64,000 nucleotides of DNA from Cephalotrichum gorgonifer (taxonomy: Eukaryota > Ascomycota > Sordariomycetes > Microascales > Microascaceae). Each line of letters opens with the position of its first letter. Within the stretch, counting starts at the first letter, position 1. The stretch is taken from contig ONZQ02000003.1 in assembly GCA_900312665.1 (NCBI GenBank), forward strand, positions 2,533,968 through 2,597,967, in the 5' to 3' direction. Positions 22,234 through 35,588 of this stretch are shown in pieces. A program made the position numbers and the translations under genes. The notes beneath the pieces were generated by a model. The model made no database searches, was not told where the DNA came from, and saw nothing but the letters and a program-made list of their open reading frames with translations.

Positions 22234-24174
22234 GGTCGCGGTAGTTTCAGTCGTCGGGAAGCTGGCGAGAAATGAATGTGGATAGGATAAAGTGCCGTGA
22301 GGTTTGTCGCGAGGCTAATAGAAACGACGTCGTTCTGGACGGACGAGTCAGTAACCTTGCTTGGTTGGCTGGCGCCTGCAATAGCTTTGCGAGGAGCTTA
22401 GAACATGTGTGTACGTAAGCAGTGGCTTGGGAGAGAGAGAGAGCGAGCTTCGAGATGGGGCTGGTTCACGTGATGCTTTGGGTCGCAATCTCTGGTCTGA
22501 GTTAAACCTTGGAAGTGCACGAGAGAAATCCTAATGTACTGTAATTACCCCATATCCGTACTCAAAAGAGATAAGCAACTGGGGAGGAGAGGATATCTGG
22601 CCCATTCCTAATGTACTCGTATGTTCAGCTGTGGACGGGGGCGGCGAGACCTACTCGTACCTGGTTGTCTGTCATCTCATAATACCACCTGTCTGATGGA
22701 GAGAGGAATAATATTCCTACAGGTAGTAATGGATGATGAGTCCCTTAATTCTACTGTTATCTACTTGTAGGACACTATACTAAAGCCGCCGCCCGCATTC
22801 GCTTATTGCTTTCGGATTAGTGGAAGGAATGGGCATGTGCGTGCGAATCCCGTATCGACCATGTCATACAACCTACGTATTCCTCACCATCTCAAGAAAA
22901 AATGCGAAAGGGAAAGGCTTTTTTTTTGGGGGGGGGGCCACAAAGTCATCCTGACTTGCAGAGAGGGCTTTAAAAGTAGGGAGCTTCGGGCCTTTCGGCA
23001 GTTCAAAATAGCGCTGCTTACATGCATATCTTGTCGGGTATGACAGGTGCTGAGACCAGGCGCTACATCATGGAGATTGCTTCATGAAACAATTTGCCAT
23101 CGCGAGTGTTGGCTGCTGACAGACAGCTCTTGGCTGGTCGCGTACTGAGTACCACTATGCGTGCTGTAGCGGCCCCAAATGTTCTTGCGTGGCCGCCTCC
23201 CCCCTGCCGCACCAGCGAGTACTTGTAGGCCTAGACGACCTGACCTACCCCCCCTTTCCCCTCCCCCCCCTGCTAGACGGTACGTAGTAGTAGAGAAGAC
23301 CTGATGGGATAGGAGGGGATGCAGGCGATCGCGACTGCCAAAACTCAATTTCGTTCTCCAGCGTCAGATCAGGCTAGGATTTTTTTTCGGCTCCGATCCG
23401 CGATGCACGATTCCCCTTGCGTCTGGGCTAAATCAAATCCTCCGTCGTCAACTCCACCACCCCATTTCCGCTTCCCACTCATCATCTCTCCTGGATGTCG
23501 TACCCTCCTGGGACCACCCCACGCTCTGGAGGCCGCCGTCGATGCCCCCACCGCCCACCGTCCGTCGCTGGGTCTCTATCTTTAGCCTAGCTACATAGCC
23601 ACAGAATCCAGGGGCTGGCATCCAACTTCCAGGCACGCTTGGCGGCCAATATAACGTCACCTCTTTCTTCCACACCCAAACCATCCACCCCTGCGAACAG
23701 AAAAAGAAAGATCACGAAAGTCGTCCTTTCATCATTCCCACAAAAGGGAAGCGCCCAACGGGGCATCACTACGCCGTCGATACTTGTACAATCCCGCCCG
23801 ATAATCGATCGACCTATATCCCCGGGCTGCTTTTCTTCTGGCATTAGGGGCAGCTAGTCGCGGCTGCCCTCCTCGTTCTCTTTGGGTCCTGCTAGGCGCA
23901 ATCTAATCGGTATGTACATGTATGGAAATGGAATCATCTCCAACCCGCCTATTTCCCCTGCCCGATTTTTAAACCCTCTCCAAGTCACTCACGCTGCGTC
24001 CTATCCACTCGCCATCCCCCGCGGCCCCCCTCTACTCGTCCCCCTACCTATTCCTTCCCTACCCCCCGTTGCGAATTTTCGACTCTTCCTTTCTGCATTT
24101 GCAAATGCATCGGCTCAGCAGAGGCCAGACATGCTGATCTTTTGCCCCCTTTGCCGACATCTCTAGACCCAACC
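22234..24174. promoter_or_regulatory. divergent 1.9-kb promoter region VMA11 / ROM2-like
   Basis: Gene-free region between two head-to-head genes. It carries several copies of the TACTTGTA/TACTCGTA element (near 22620, 22651, 22751, 23219-23228 and 23780-23790). The last kilobase is probably the long leader of the Rho exchange factor. Confidence 0.5.
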
Positions 24175-27100
24175 ATGGCCGACTACCATCGCCCTTCCGA
24201 TCGAGGCCCGCCGCAGCGCCCTTCTCGAGCTGAATATGGCGTCCAGCCAGCGAATTACCAGCGGGATGCCGCCTTCTCCAACATCTTCGGCGCCGCTCCG
24301 CCTCCCGGTCGGTCCCACACGATGACTTCCTCCGTCGAACCTCCCCAGATGATGCCCCCCGACGGCAGGACCAATACCATGTCCTCCTACTCCTCCCCAC
24401 AAGGCGGTATGCACGATCCACAACGCCCTCCGCCGCGACAACAGCACTACGCTCCACAGTACCAAGATCGCCATCCGCCCCAGCAGCGGATGCACCCGCC
24501 GGACCAGTCGGGCGGAGGAGGATACTACCCGGCGCCACGAGCTGCTTCCGGGGGCCATCAAGTGCCCTCACCCCAGGCCCTCCAATATATGCAACAGCAA
24601 CAGCGTAGGCCTCCGCCTCCCGGCCCCGGCCCGGTCAGGTACGAACCGAGAGGGCCTCCTCCTCCGAGGGGGGGATATGGTCCAGGTCTAGCGCAGAGGT
24701 ACCAACCGGGCGGAGGCCCTCCAGGGCCGCCGCCTGCAATGAACGGCGACCAGTATCGATCCCAGTCCTTGGTCTCCAACCCGCGGCAGCGGCAGCCGCC
24801 GCCGGGGGCGTATCATCTGCCACCGCAGCACAACTCTTACCAGTCTCCCGCCAACGCCTCGCGCTACGATGCCTACAATCCCAACCAAGCTCGGACAACC
24901 GCCCAGGGCCGAGTCGTCCCGGACCGTGGTGACGAGCGCGCCATGTCCATGACCGGCGGTTACAGCTCCCAGGATAGGGACGCCCACCAGACCATGAGTG
25001 GTCGAGTGATTCCGAACAGGAGATTCCCCGCCGCGCCGCAGCCCAACGGCTATCCTCAGCAGTCGGTTCCTCACCACCCCCCTCATGCTAACAGCGGATA
25101 TGCCGCGCCAGGGTCCCAGACACGCTCTGCTAGCATGGCTTCGTCCACGGCGGGAAATGATAACTACAGGACAATGTCGATGGCGTCGACCATAGCCCCC
25201 ACCATAACCTCGTCAGAAGCGGACACTTTTGTCACCGCGGGCGGGCAGACTCCAACCCAGTCACAGTTCCAGCACCAGCGATCGTCCACCAGCAAATCGA
25301 TTGACAGCGAGCGCCCCCAGACGGCAAAGGTGCGGGCGCCCCTTGTGTACCCCGCCCTTCTCTCGCGAGTTGGAGAGTGCTTCGCGCGGAAAATCATCAC
25401 TGGCGAACACACCAAGAACGAACTTACCTACAAGAATGCCTTCACTGGTGCCGAGGCCGTCGATGTGCTCTCGTACATCATACGGACTACGGACAGGAAT
25501 CTTGCGCTCCTTCTCGGCCGCTCGCTCGATGCGCAAAAGTTCTTCCACGACGTCACCTACGAACACCGACTTCGAGATTCGCCCTCCGAAATATACCAGT
25601 TCCGAGAGACCTTGATGGATGAGACTGAGGACACCTCGCTGACCCCCAACGGTGTCTTTGTCCTGCTGTCCGAGTGCTACTCGCCGACCTGTACCCGAGA
25701 CCAACTCTGCTACTCCATCGCCTGCCCGAGGAGGCTAGAACAGGTGTCACGACTCAACCTGAAGGTTCAGCCGGGTCTGCAGAAGGACCGGACCGCGGCC
25801 GGCGAAGACGATGCGGACCAGACGGATGAGCAGAAACTCTGGATCAACTCGGTGCCGAAGGAGATCGCCGACAGCATCGATGAGAGGGAGCAGAAGAGGC
25901 AAGAAGTCATATCGGAGCTATGCTACACCGAGAGAGACTTCGTCAAGGACCTCGAGTACCTTCGCGACTTCTGGATCATCCCGCTACGATCCAAGGTGTC
26001 GCCTATTCCCATAGCACGCCGTGATAAGGTCGTCAGGCTCATCTTCAGCAACATTGTCGATTACCCCAGTCTCCACGCCGTCAGCTCTCGGTTTGCCAAG
26101 GCCATGAGTGAGAGGCAACAGAAGAGCCCTATTGTGCGCAATATCGGCGACATCTTCCTCGACTTCGTCCCGCACTTTGAGCCGTTCATCTACTATGGCT
26201 CGAAGCAACTGGACGCCAAGTTCGAGTTCGAGAACGAGCGGTCGTGCAATGTGTACTTTAGCAAGTTTGTCGACGAGATCGAGCGCCGGAAGGAGTCGAG
26301 GAAGCTTGAGCTCAACGGTTACCTGACGAAACCTACGACTCGGTTGGCCCGTTACCCACTGTTACTGGAAAACGTACTAAAATACACGGAAGATGGTAAC
26401 CGGGACAAGGACGACATCCCCAAGGTCCTCGTAATGATTCGGGACTTACTGGCCAGGGTGAACGCGGAGTCAGGCAAGGCAGAGAACCGGTTCAATCTAC
26501 GCAGGCTACACGAGCAACTGCGCTTCCGGCCGAGCGAGAGGGTCGACCTCAGACTCACCGAAGAAGGGCGGGAGATTGTGTTCAAGACCCAGTTCAAGAA
26601 GTCGCTTACAGATCCGACGGAAATCACGGCCTTCTTGTTTGACCATGCCGTCCTTCTTGTTCGGATCAAGAAGGCCGGGAAGGGCGAGGAAGTCAAGGCA
26701 TATCGAAGGGTAAGCACCGACCATTTTGTATGCATATGTAGGAAGGGCATATATCGCTAACCTGCGGCTTCGCATACATAGCCTATACCGTTGGAGCTTC
26801 TCGATATTAAGGAGATGGAGGAAGTCATACCCCAGCAGGGCGCGGTAAAACGATCGTCGTCTAGCTTGATCCCGTCCATTCGGACAAACGCAAATGACAC
26901 AAAGAGGGCCGAGTGGCCCATTACCTTCCGCCATCTGGGGAAGAACGGCTACGAACTGACTCTCTATGCGACGAATCAACAAGGGCGTAAGAAGTGGCTC
27001 GAGTTCATCGACAAGTCGCAGCAACGTCTGCGCGCCCGCGCTGACTTCTTCAACACGGCGGCTGTCTCGACTGGGTTCTTTGGATCTATGAACCACGTCA

Positions 27101-28348
27101 ACTGCGTCACGCCGTTCGGTAAGTTTGCGTTCCTTGACGGAACCGTGATTGACTGGTAACTAACTAATGACTTCCAGACGGATCTCGCAAGCTTCTTGTC
27201 GGCACGGACAGCGGCGTCTACGTATTGGATCGCAAGAGCAACGGCGGGGCGCCCAAGAGGGTGCTGGAGACACCAAACGTGACTCAGGTGGACGTCTTGG
27301 AGGAGTACCAGCTCCTGCTCGTGCTCTCGAACAAGGCGCTCTTGTCGTACAGCCTGTCGGCGCTGGATCCGAACGAGCCGGCGCTCGGGAGGAGACCTAA
27401 GAAGATCCAGAGCCACTGCAACTTCTTCAAGACAGGCATCTGCCTCGGCCGGCACCTCGTGTGCGCGGTCAAGTCGTCCGCACTTTCCACCACGATCAAG
27501 GTTTACGAGCCCAACGACGCCATGGCGAAGACCAAGAAGCAGAAGGGCCTAGGCAAGATGTTCGGCGGTGGCCAGGACGAGCTGCGGCCGTTCAAGGAGT
27601 TCTACATCCCCGCGGAGTCATCCTCGGTGCACTTCCTCAAGAGCAAGCTGTGCGTGGCGTGCGCGAAGGGCTTCGAGGTGGTATCTCTGGAGACGCTGGA
27701 GACGCAGTCGCTGCTTGACCAGGCGGACACAAGCCTCGACTTCGTGGCGCGCAAGGAAGGATCCAGGCCGATCCACATCGAGCGGCTGAGCGGGGAGTTC
27801 CTGCTGAACTACTCGGAGTTCTCGTTCTTCGTGAACAAGCATGGCTGGAGGGCGAGGCCTGAATGGAAGATCGAGTGGGAGGGCTCGCCCGGGCACTTCG
27901 CGCTGAGCTACCCGTGGATCCTCGGCTTCGGAACCAACTTCATCGAGCTGAGGGATATCGAGAGCGGAGCTGTGCACATTGTTCCTCATAAGAACATTAG
28001 GATGTTGCATCAGAGTACTAATGAGGTGAGCCCCCTCCCACCCTACTATTCCCCTTCCTTTTCTTTTTCTTTGCCCTTCCCTTTTCCTTCCCCCACCCCT
28101 GTTATGGCTTTCTTGCTCTTTCCCACTCTCCGCCTCGGATTGGATAGGGGTGTTTGCGTGGGGAGGAGGATGTCTGGCAGGCTGTGTGTTACAATGCTAA
28201 CGAGGACTCTTCCCGGCAGATTTTGTACGCGTACGAGGACGAGAGGGGAGGGGACGTCATCGAGTCGATTGATTTCTGGAAGAGTAATAGGCGGTCCGAG
28301 GCACCCCGCCCGCCGTCACCACCTCATCAGGAGGGCGGAAAGATTTGA
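24175..28348 (+). CDS. ROM2: Rho1 guanine nucleotide exchange factor (DEP-DH-PH-CNH), Rom2/RGF1 type
   Basis: Activates Rho1 at the plasma membrane in the cell-wall-integrity pathway, upstream of glucan synthase and protein kinase C. Exons: 24175-26709, 26782-27118, 27178-28025, 28220-28348 (1282 aa). The first about 380 residues are Pro/Gln/Gly/Ser-rich and disordered. A DEP domain follows at about 390-480 (LLSRVGECFARKIITGEHTK, FTGAEAVDVLSYIIRT). The DH domain is at about 570-765, with RQEVISELCYTERDFVKDLE and the helix GYLTKPTTRLARYPLLLENV. A PH domain lies at about 800-935 and the C-terminal citron-homology (CNH) domain at about 960-1265 (GSRKLLVGTDSGVYVLDRKS; ILYAYEDERGGDVIESIDFW). The last exon is short; its acceptor at 28217-28219 is supported by a CTAAC 19 nt upstream and by the expected CNH ending. 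Domain order and length match Rom2/Rgf1. Confidence 0.95.
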
Positions 28349-31300
28349 AGAAGGCGGGGGTTTGGGTTTGCGGAAGAGCCAATTCGTATTTGAGGTTATC
28401 TTCTTCTTCTCACCCGTGCTGCAACACATCTGAGGGCAAGGGGGGCTTGCGGCGAGGTACGGTGAAGCCCTGGAAAGGGTCGGGAACCAAATTTTTAGCT
28501 GCGGACTATGATTTCCGTTTCCGTTACAGGGGGCTGAGCCCCATATTTTTTGGTGTACAAGTGGGAGAGGGGCGGGAGGAAATGCTTGGCTTGTTGCTGG
28601 ATGATATCTTGACGGAACGGCTGTGTGGGTGCGTGGGCGGGTAACGGCGCGAGGAGGGGGTCGTGGAGGATATCCCTTCTTCTACTTTTCAACCTTCTAC
28701 TCTTCTTCTTCCTCCTCCTCTTCTTTTCTTCTTCTCCTTCTTTCTTGTTGTTGAGGGAGGGAAGTATCACAGCTAGCTGACATTTTTTGGCACTTTTTTT
28801 TTTTTTCCTGCGTTGTTGCTTTTTTGATCAGCTACAGCCAGCAGGCTCATAATGCATATGTCTTGATTCCCCGGATTGCGAAATAGGTTGATGGGTTTTT
28901 GAGAATTGGTATTGAGAGGGGCGTGTGTGAGTGTGAGTGTGTGTGTCTCTTGTGCTACGCTAACATATCTCGAGCAAGATGAGCGACCGATTAAGCTGTC
29001 ACAACCTATGAGGACGCATATTGGGTACAGTGAGAATGAATTGTGTAACTGGGGGGAAGGGGCGGAGATGACGGGAGGTAGGTAGGTAACTGGCAGACAC
29101 GTCCAGCACGTGGCCCCTCCGCATGCGGATCCCGAATGCCGAGTTAAGGAGGGCGAAGGAGAGGAAGTTGCGGAGTGGAGGTACGAGTATGGAGTAGGTA
29201 TCGTGAGAAGACGTGTTCGAATCTCGCAGGTCCCGGCGAGGTCGTTCCGGGCCCCCGGAGCGGAGGCTAACGTTCGGAAGTGGGGGGGAGGAGCAGCGCA
29301 GCCCGGTCGTCACCGGCGGGAATGTCGTTTGCCTTGGTGGGCAAACATCAACGTGGACAATCTCTCACGTCTTCACTTGTACTCATTCTCAAACTTTTAC
29401 TTACACCGGTTACCAGTTGTTATTAACAAGTTCACAAGGTTTAAACCAAGCTTAGGGGACATGAAACGAGTTATAATCGAAACGGGGAGGGTAGGTGTAT
29501 GCTTCGCGAGTGGTCGTCAAAGGCCCGTTTGTATCTTGTTAGGCGCCCTTTTTTGGCCATGAAATCGGCGAACTGTTCTACAAAGTATACAAGTATTCTG
29601 TTCCCGTGGTTCCAAGGGGGTGTGTGTGGTCATGTGTTGGACGAAAGCAAGGAAATACAACCCATGGAAAATATGCAAGGCGTGTTCTTTTCTGGGACGC
29701 ACACCCCCCCCCCCCCCTTCCCTTCCCCCTTTTTTTTCCCATGGCTCTTCTCTCCCTCTTACTCTTCTATCTCCCCCCCCACCAAGTCCCACCAGGCGCC
29801 GGGTTTTCCGGCAGATGCAGGATAGCGTCAGGGTGCAGGTCGTTGTGCCCAAGAGTCGGAATCGAAGGAAGAGGAAAAGAAGAAGAAGAGAAAGAGGGAG
29901 AGAAGGGGAGAAAAAAAAAAGCTCCCACTTACAACTACTTGTACTCCAGCATCACACCGCACCGCACCATAGCCTACGATATCATGACCTACGATACGCC
30001 TCACTCTCCATCTCGCGCATATTTCTCGACTTCTGTCCGGAATACTCTCACGTGTACTCGTATATATAATATAAGAGAAATGATGCTGTAGATATGTTCC
30101 CATGTTCTTGCTCGTATGGGCCTGCAGGTATATCCTCCACCCCCATATCCCGCTTCCATCCCTTCTCGTGCCTAGGTACTAGGTATTCCCCTTGGGGGGC
30201 AAAAAAGGGACGAAGAAGGGGGGAGGAGCCTGAGCTTTTGGAAGCACTATACGATGGCTGATGAGGACATCGTGGGACGTTCGGGATGGTGTCCAGGTGT
30301 ACGGAGTAATACTTGTAATAGTAATAATAGCTACCAAGGAAAATAGAGGGGAAATGGAGCACCGACCCCGGCTCCTTTTTTTAGTCGTTGAAAAGCACGG
30401 GCCTTTTGAAGGTCATAATACTGCGGTGTGGGAACACGCGCCTGCCCTGTGGCGTCTGGTGTCGTCACTGGTGTCACCGGAGGGAAGGGGGGCGGGACAA
30501 GCGAGAAGTAACCTCACTTGTACCTGGTCCCGCGCGGGTCCATGAGGTGGTACTTGTGGTAAGTTCCATTGTAGTTGTAGGGAGGGATATGATGCCGTGG
30601 GCCTGTGTAAGTACCCTACCGAGTGCCAGGTCTTCCAACGTACGACGGCCCCAGCCCTCCCATCTCTTGTCTCCGATACATCCGTCTGGCTGCGATCTGT
30701 AGTTGGCAGAGGCTTTCATGGCAGGCGCGACGCCGGCCGGAGGGGGAATGATGTCGGGTGGGATGAACAAATATCTCCTGATACCTCTGGACGACATTAC
30801 CAGTATACTGAAGCAGACTAGCGGAGATTGGGTGAGCTTCTCTGGGCCTAGTTAGATTCCCGGGCATAGGGTGCGAGTACTTGTACTTTTAGTGATTCAA
30901 GCACGCTACATGGAACCTTCTTCATGCCCATCTGCCAATCGCCAGGCGGCATCGATTTGCAACTCGCCGTCATACTTCGTAGTCCACTACGCCGCCGGGT
31001 CGGGTGAGTAGGAATGGAGGGATGATCTGGCGAAGACCTGACCGACCGAGGCGCAAAAGGGCATGACGGGTTGACTGTGTCAATTCGGACTGGGTAGGAC
31101 ACCGAGCCCCAGGTAGTTTCGCATCATCCATACTTGTGCTAACGTTATACTGGCATCTTCTATTTCGATCCACTCTTTTCCGCGATGACACCATGGATGT
31201 GGCAGGCATGCTGTGAATGGATGTACCGCCGCAGAACAAACCTACACTAATGAGTACCTATGAACAGTCCAGTCTAAATAGTTCGTTCCCATTGAAGAAG

Positions 31301-32160
31301 TGTACTTGTACGTCCTCATCTCGTTAGTGGACCGCTCTTGATGGCATTTCTCATGTCCATCGACTATCCTGCAGAGTACTACTCTGTCCAAGTTACAAGT
31401 AATGCGCTACGGGAAGGAACGCTGCAGGAAACGAAAACATGAGGGAAGGTCCCCCCGCGCCCTCCTCCTTCTCCCCCTGCACCTTCCCTTCCACTTCTTT
31501 CCACTTTCCACTTTCCATTCAGCTTTCTCCACCTTCGACGCGTGCTAGCCTTGCCTTCTGCATATGTCCTTCCTTGGTCCTTGGATACCTGCCGCCCACC
31601 AAGACCGGGCAATGTTGTCTATCCCGTTTTTTTTTTGCCAAGGTGATGCCCCTCCTCTAGTATTCATGGTTTTGTAGGCCGTCCCCACCCACCCCACCCC
31701 TCCTGACAGCCCCTCACCCCGCATAGGTTGCAGTGACGAAGAGACCTCCCCACACGCCCCCCCCTTCGCCCCTCCTCACCCCTCGCCGCCACTCACCGGC
31801 CACTCTCTTGCTTCCTAAATTCCGGCGATGCCTCGAACGGAAACCCTGATACCAACTAAGGGGGGTCTTCCGCACTACTGAATTCCCCACGCCCGCCCTT
31901 CCGTGACCACGATTCCTCAGGCAGAGACTACCTACCACCCTTCGGTCCTGCCACCTGCCACCTTCCTTCCGCCTTCCACACCCCTCCCCTCTCCTACTAT
32001 CACTAGTTACTCTGTAATCTTCTGTCAGCTATTGCTGCTCCTTTGCCCCCCCCTCCTTTACCCGCGCCCGCCTCCCCCCACACACCGGAACGCGCACCTA
32101 AAACAGGAGAGTTCAAGATCCAACACGAGTCGATATCTTTCCCAAAGCAGACCATGCGCC
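28349..32160. other. 3.8-kb gene-free region rich in TACTTGTA elements and simple repeats
   Basis: I find no credible protein gene. It contains CT-only tracts (about 28680-28745), a GT-rich microsatellite (about 28922-28952), C and A runs (29704-29717, 29910-29920), and the highest density in the window of the TACTTGTA(C) element (near 28555, 29375, 29935, 30310, 30515, 30550, 30876, 31132, 31302-31311 and 31391). The last part (31440-32160) is pyrimidine-rich and is probably the promoter and leader of the DUF255 gene. Confidence 0.5.
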
Positions 32161-34883
32161 ATGGACCCGACCCTAAGCTCCGATCACCTTAAGAACCGCG
32201 TCGCGTCCTCCAAGAGTCCCTATGTCTCCTCACAGGCCGGCAGTCCGGTGGCATGGCAGCTGCTGGACGAGGAGGCCGTGTCGAGGGCCCGCGCCGAGAA
32301 TAAGATGATATTCCTCAACATCGGCTACAATTCCTGCCACTGTGCGTGCCCCCATCCACGCGTTAGTGCTTGGCCCCCAGTGCTGCGGTTACGATAGATA
32401 TATATGTTGTGCTTGTTATGCTGGCTCCCAGAAGCTGACGACTACGGGTCTTGTGTTTTGTCCAGATTGCCGTCTGATGATGACGGAGGCCCTCTCCCAC
32501 CCCCAGTGCGCCAAATTGTTGAATTCCCACTTCATCCCCATCCTCGTCGACCGGGAGGAGCGCCCAGATGTCGACACCATCTACATGAACTACGTACAGG
32601 CCGTGAACGGCGCCGGTGGCTGGCCCCTGAACCTCTTCCTCACCCCCGACCTTGCGCCCGTCTTCGGGGGCACATACTGGCCCGGTGCGAGTCCTGGGGC
32701 CGACGCAGGGAACGCCGAGACCGAGGACGAGGAAGGGATGGACTTCCTCAATATACTGAAAAAGTTGAAGAGTGTCTGGCAGGAGCAGGAGACGAGGTGT
32801 CGGACCGAGGCCGCGGATGTCCTGAACCAGCTCCGCGAGTTCGCCGCCGAGGGGACCATGGGCCGCGGCGTCGACCGGAGGGCCTCGTTCCCGGCTGCCA
32901 CGGTGCCGTCTAGTGCTGCGATCGGCATGCAACATAGCAAGGGGCTCGTCGGGAGCGCGTCGCCGCGAAGCGTCGAGACCAGCGAGCTCGACCTCGACCA
33001 GCTTGAGGAGGCTTATACCCACATCGCCGGCACGTTCGACCCCATCGATGGCGGCTTTGGAATCGCACCCAAGTTCCCCACCCCCGCAAAGCTTTCGTTC
33101 CTGCTCAAGCTGTCACACCTGCCGAGGGAGGTGCAGCACGTCGTCGGAGAGGTCGAGTGCGCAACAGCTCACGAGATGACGCTCTTCACGCTGCGTAAGA
33201 TGCGCGACGGCGGTCTTCGCGACCACGTGGGTGGCCAGGGCTTGTCGCGGTACTCTGTCACGTCGGACTGGAGCGTCCCGCACTTTGAGAAGCTGACGGT
33301 GGACAACGCGCTGCTACTGTCCGTGTACCTCGACGCCTGGCTGAGCGGCGGTGCGTCGGAGTCGGACGAGTTCTTTGACATCATTGTAGAGTTGGCGGAC
33401 TATCTAGCGAGCCCGCCCGTGAGGCTTCCGGGCGGGGGGCTGGCGTCGAGCGAGGCGGCGGACTCGTACTACGCTGCTGGGGACACGCACCTGCACGACG
33501 GGGCGTACCAGCTCTGGACAAGACGGGAGTTTGATAGCGTGCTGGGGGACGGGCAGGCGAGCGCCATCGCAGCGGCGCACTGGAATGTCCTCCAGCACGG
33601 GAATGTCGAGCCCGAATTCGACCCCAGCGACGAGTTCATGAATAGGAATGTGTTGCGCGTCATGAAGGATGCCTCGGACCTGAGCAGGCAGTTCAGGGTT
33701 CCCGTCGAGGAGGTGAAGGCGGTGTTGAAGGACGCCAGGGAGAAGCTCAGGGCCCACCGGGAGAAGGTGAGGGTGCGGCCCGCCCTGGATGACAAGGTTG
33801 TAACAGGGTGGAATGGGCTGGGCATCGTGGCTCTCGCGAGGGTTGCTATGGGGCTGAAGCATATTGAGGGTGTGGATCACGGGAGGTACCTCGATGCCGC
33901 GGTGGGTGTCGCGAATTTCCTGAAGAGAGAGCTTTGGGTGGAGAGCGAGAAGAGGCTGTACAGGCTGTGGAGGGGTGAACGGGGGGACACAAAGGCGTTT
34001 GCTGAAGACTATGCCTATCTAATCGAGGGACTGCTGGAGCTGTACCAGGCGACCCTTGACGAGGGGTGGTTAAAGTGGGCGGATGAGCTCCAAGGTAAGT
34101 GCCCTCCTTTCCTTGCCTCGCCCTTCCTTTGTCCTTCCCGTGCCTTTTTTTGCTCTATTCCTCCGTGCCTCATACTAAGTACGATTTGGTGGAATTACAG
34201 AAATCCAGATAGATCTCTTCTACGATCCTGTCGTTGCGACCCCGGAATCAGCCGAGCCATCGGACGTTCGCTCCTCCTCGGGCGGGTTTTACTCCACGGA
34301 AGCCTCCTCCCCGCACACCATCCTCCGCCTAAAGGACGGCATGGATACCTCGCTACCTTCCACCAACGCCGCCTCTGCGTGGAATCTGTTCAGGTTGGGC
34401 GCCATGCTCGATGACAGTCGGTATACCACGCTGGCGAAGGAGACCGTCGCGGCGTTCGAGGCTGAAATCCTGCAGTACCCGTGGTTGTTCCCCGGTCTCC
34501 TCGCGGGTGTTGTGGCCTCGAGATTAGGGGGTAGGAATTGGCTCGTCGTCGGCGGGGAGAAGGATGTGAGCGCGGGGAATGAAAAGGCGAAGGTGATTGA
34601 CAAGGAGAAGGGGAAGGAGGAAAATGTGAATGGGAAGAAGAAGGCAGGGTTGTCGGGCGGCACAGTAGGGCTTAACGAGTTCTTTAAGGCGCTGGACATG
34701 GCGCCCAGGGGCGAGCTGCGCGCGCTGGTAAGCGTCGAGGGGAGACAGGAATGGGTCGCGGAGCGGAGGGGGAAGGAGCAGGTCAAGAAGGTCGAGGGGG
34801 AGGGTGGCATCTTCTGCTGCGAGGGGGAGGGGTTGAGGAGGTTCACGAAGCATGACCTAGGGGACTTTACGGGGCAGATGTAA
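32161..34883 (+). CDS. SPATA20/DUF255 (YyaL-type) thioredoxin-fold protein
   Basis: Member of the SPATA20/YyaL family: an N-terminal thioredoxin-like domain fused to an (alpha/alpha)6 barrel resembling N-acylglucosamine epimerases; biochemical role not settled. Exons: 32161-32341, 32466-34094, 34201-34883 (830 aa). N-terminus: LKNRVASSKSPYVSSQAGSP and EEAVSRARAENKMIFLNIGY lead to the active-site-like motif CHYC, assembled across the first intron (the bacterial and animal form is CHWC). Then come FIPILVDREERPDVDTIYMN, GAGGWPLNLFLTPDL and PVFGGTYWPG, all hallmarks. Barrel: GGFGIAPKFPTPAKLSFLLK, DHVGGQGLSRYSVTSDWSVP, HFEKLTVDNALLLSVYLDAW and DDKVVTGWNGLGIVALARVA. The C-terminus ends in an extended Lys/Glu segment. 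The frame is open upstream to 31903, but the added residues are low-complexity, so I start at 32161. Confidence 0.92.
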
Positions 34884-35588
34884 TGTGGGTGGTAAGAAGA
34901 GGCAGTTCCGTATACCTTGCTTTCTTCATTCACTATCGCTCCCGGGTCCTTGCTCTCGCCCCGCCCTTGGGCCTGGATTCCTATTCTCTTCTTTTTTATC
35001 TTTTCTTCCGTTCCGCGATTCCCATCTTTCTCTCCCTTCTTCTGAGAGATAAGGGGGGGGGTCTTTACTCCTACCGGATCTTGCTTTTTACGGTAGGATG
35101 TTCTTTTTCTTCTTGCGTTGTCTTTTGGTGCCAGGTCCCCTCTCCCTTGACTCTTTCATTTGGACCACTAATTCTTGATTTCTTATTGGGGGTAAAAGGG
35201 GGCGTGGGGAGAGGTGCAGGGGCAAGTTCGTGTGAGTGCGAGTGCGAGTGTAGTGGGTATTTTGTGAGATCTATTCAACATGGGGGCATGGTTTGGGGTG
35301 CCTGGCTCGGGAAATATAGAATGAAATGAGAATGATGATGATGTGTGTATTGTCTATCCGCACTTGTACTCGTAGCTATTTTTTTGGGTTCTGCTTTTGG
35401 GCAAGTGGGTGCCATGGTTTGTTTTGGGTGTAGAGCAGCGAGATGGATGTGTAGCCCTTTACCGTTGCCTGGGTATTAGATATTTGTGTGCTATTGAGAG
35501 TACGTAGACTGGAACTCTCGCCTCGTCTATAGTCTATGTATTTCTATCTCCATGCATGAACGACGCACGCAAACTAGACTCTCTCCAT
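34884..35588. other. convergent spacer DUF255 gene / FSH hydrolase 1
   Basis: 705 bp, T-rich, with a short GAGTGC hexamer repeat near 35232-35250 and CACTTGTACTCGTA near 35361. No gene recognised. Confidence 0.5.

Noticed and set aside
29213..29235. GTTCGAATC word resembling a tRNA T-loop
   Set aside because: Stem halves on either side are not complementary.
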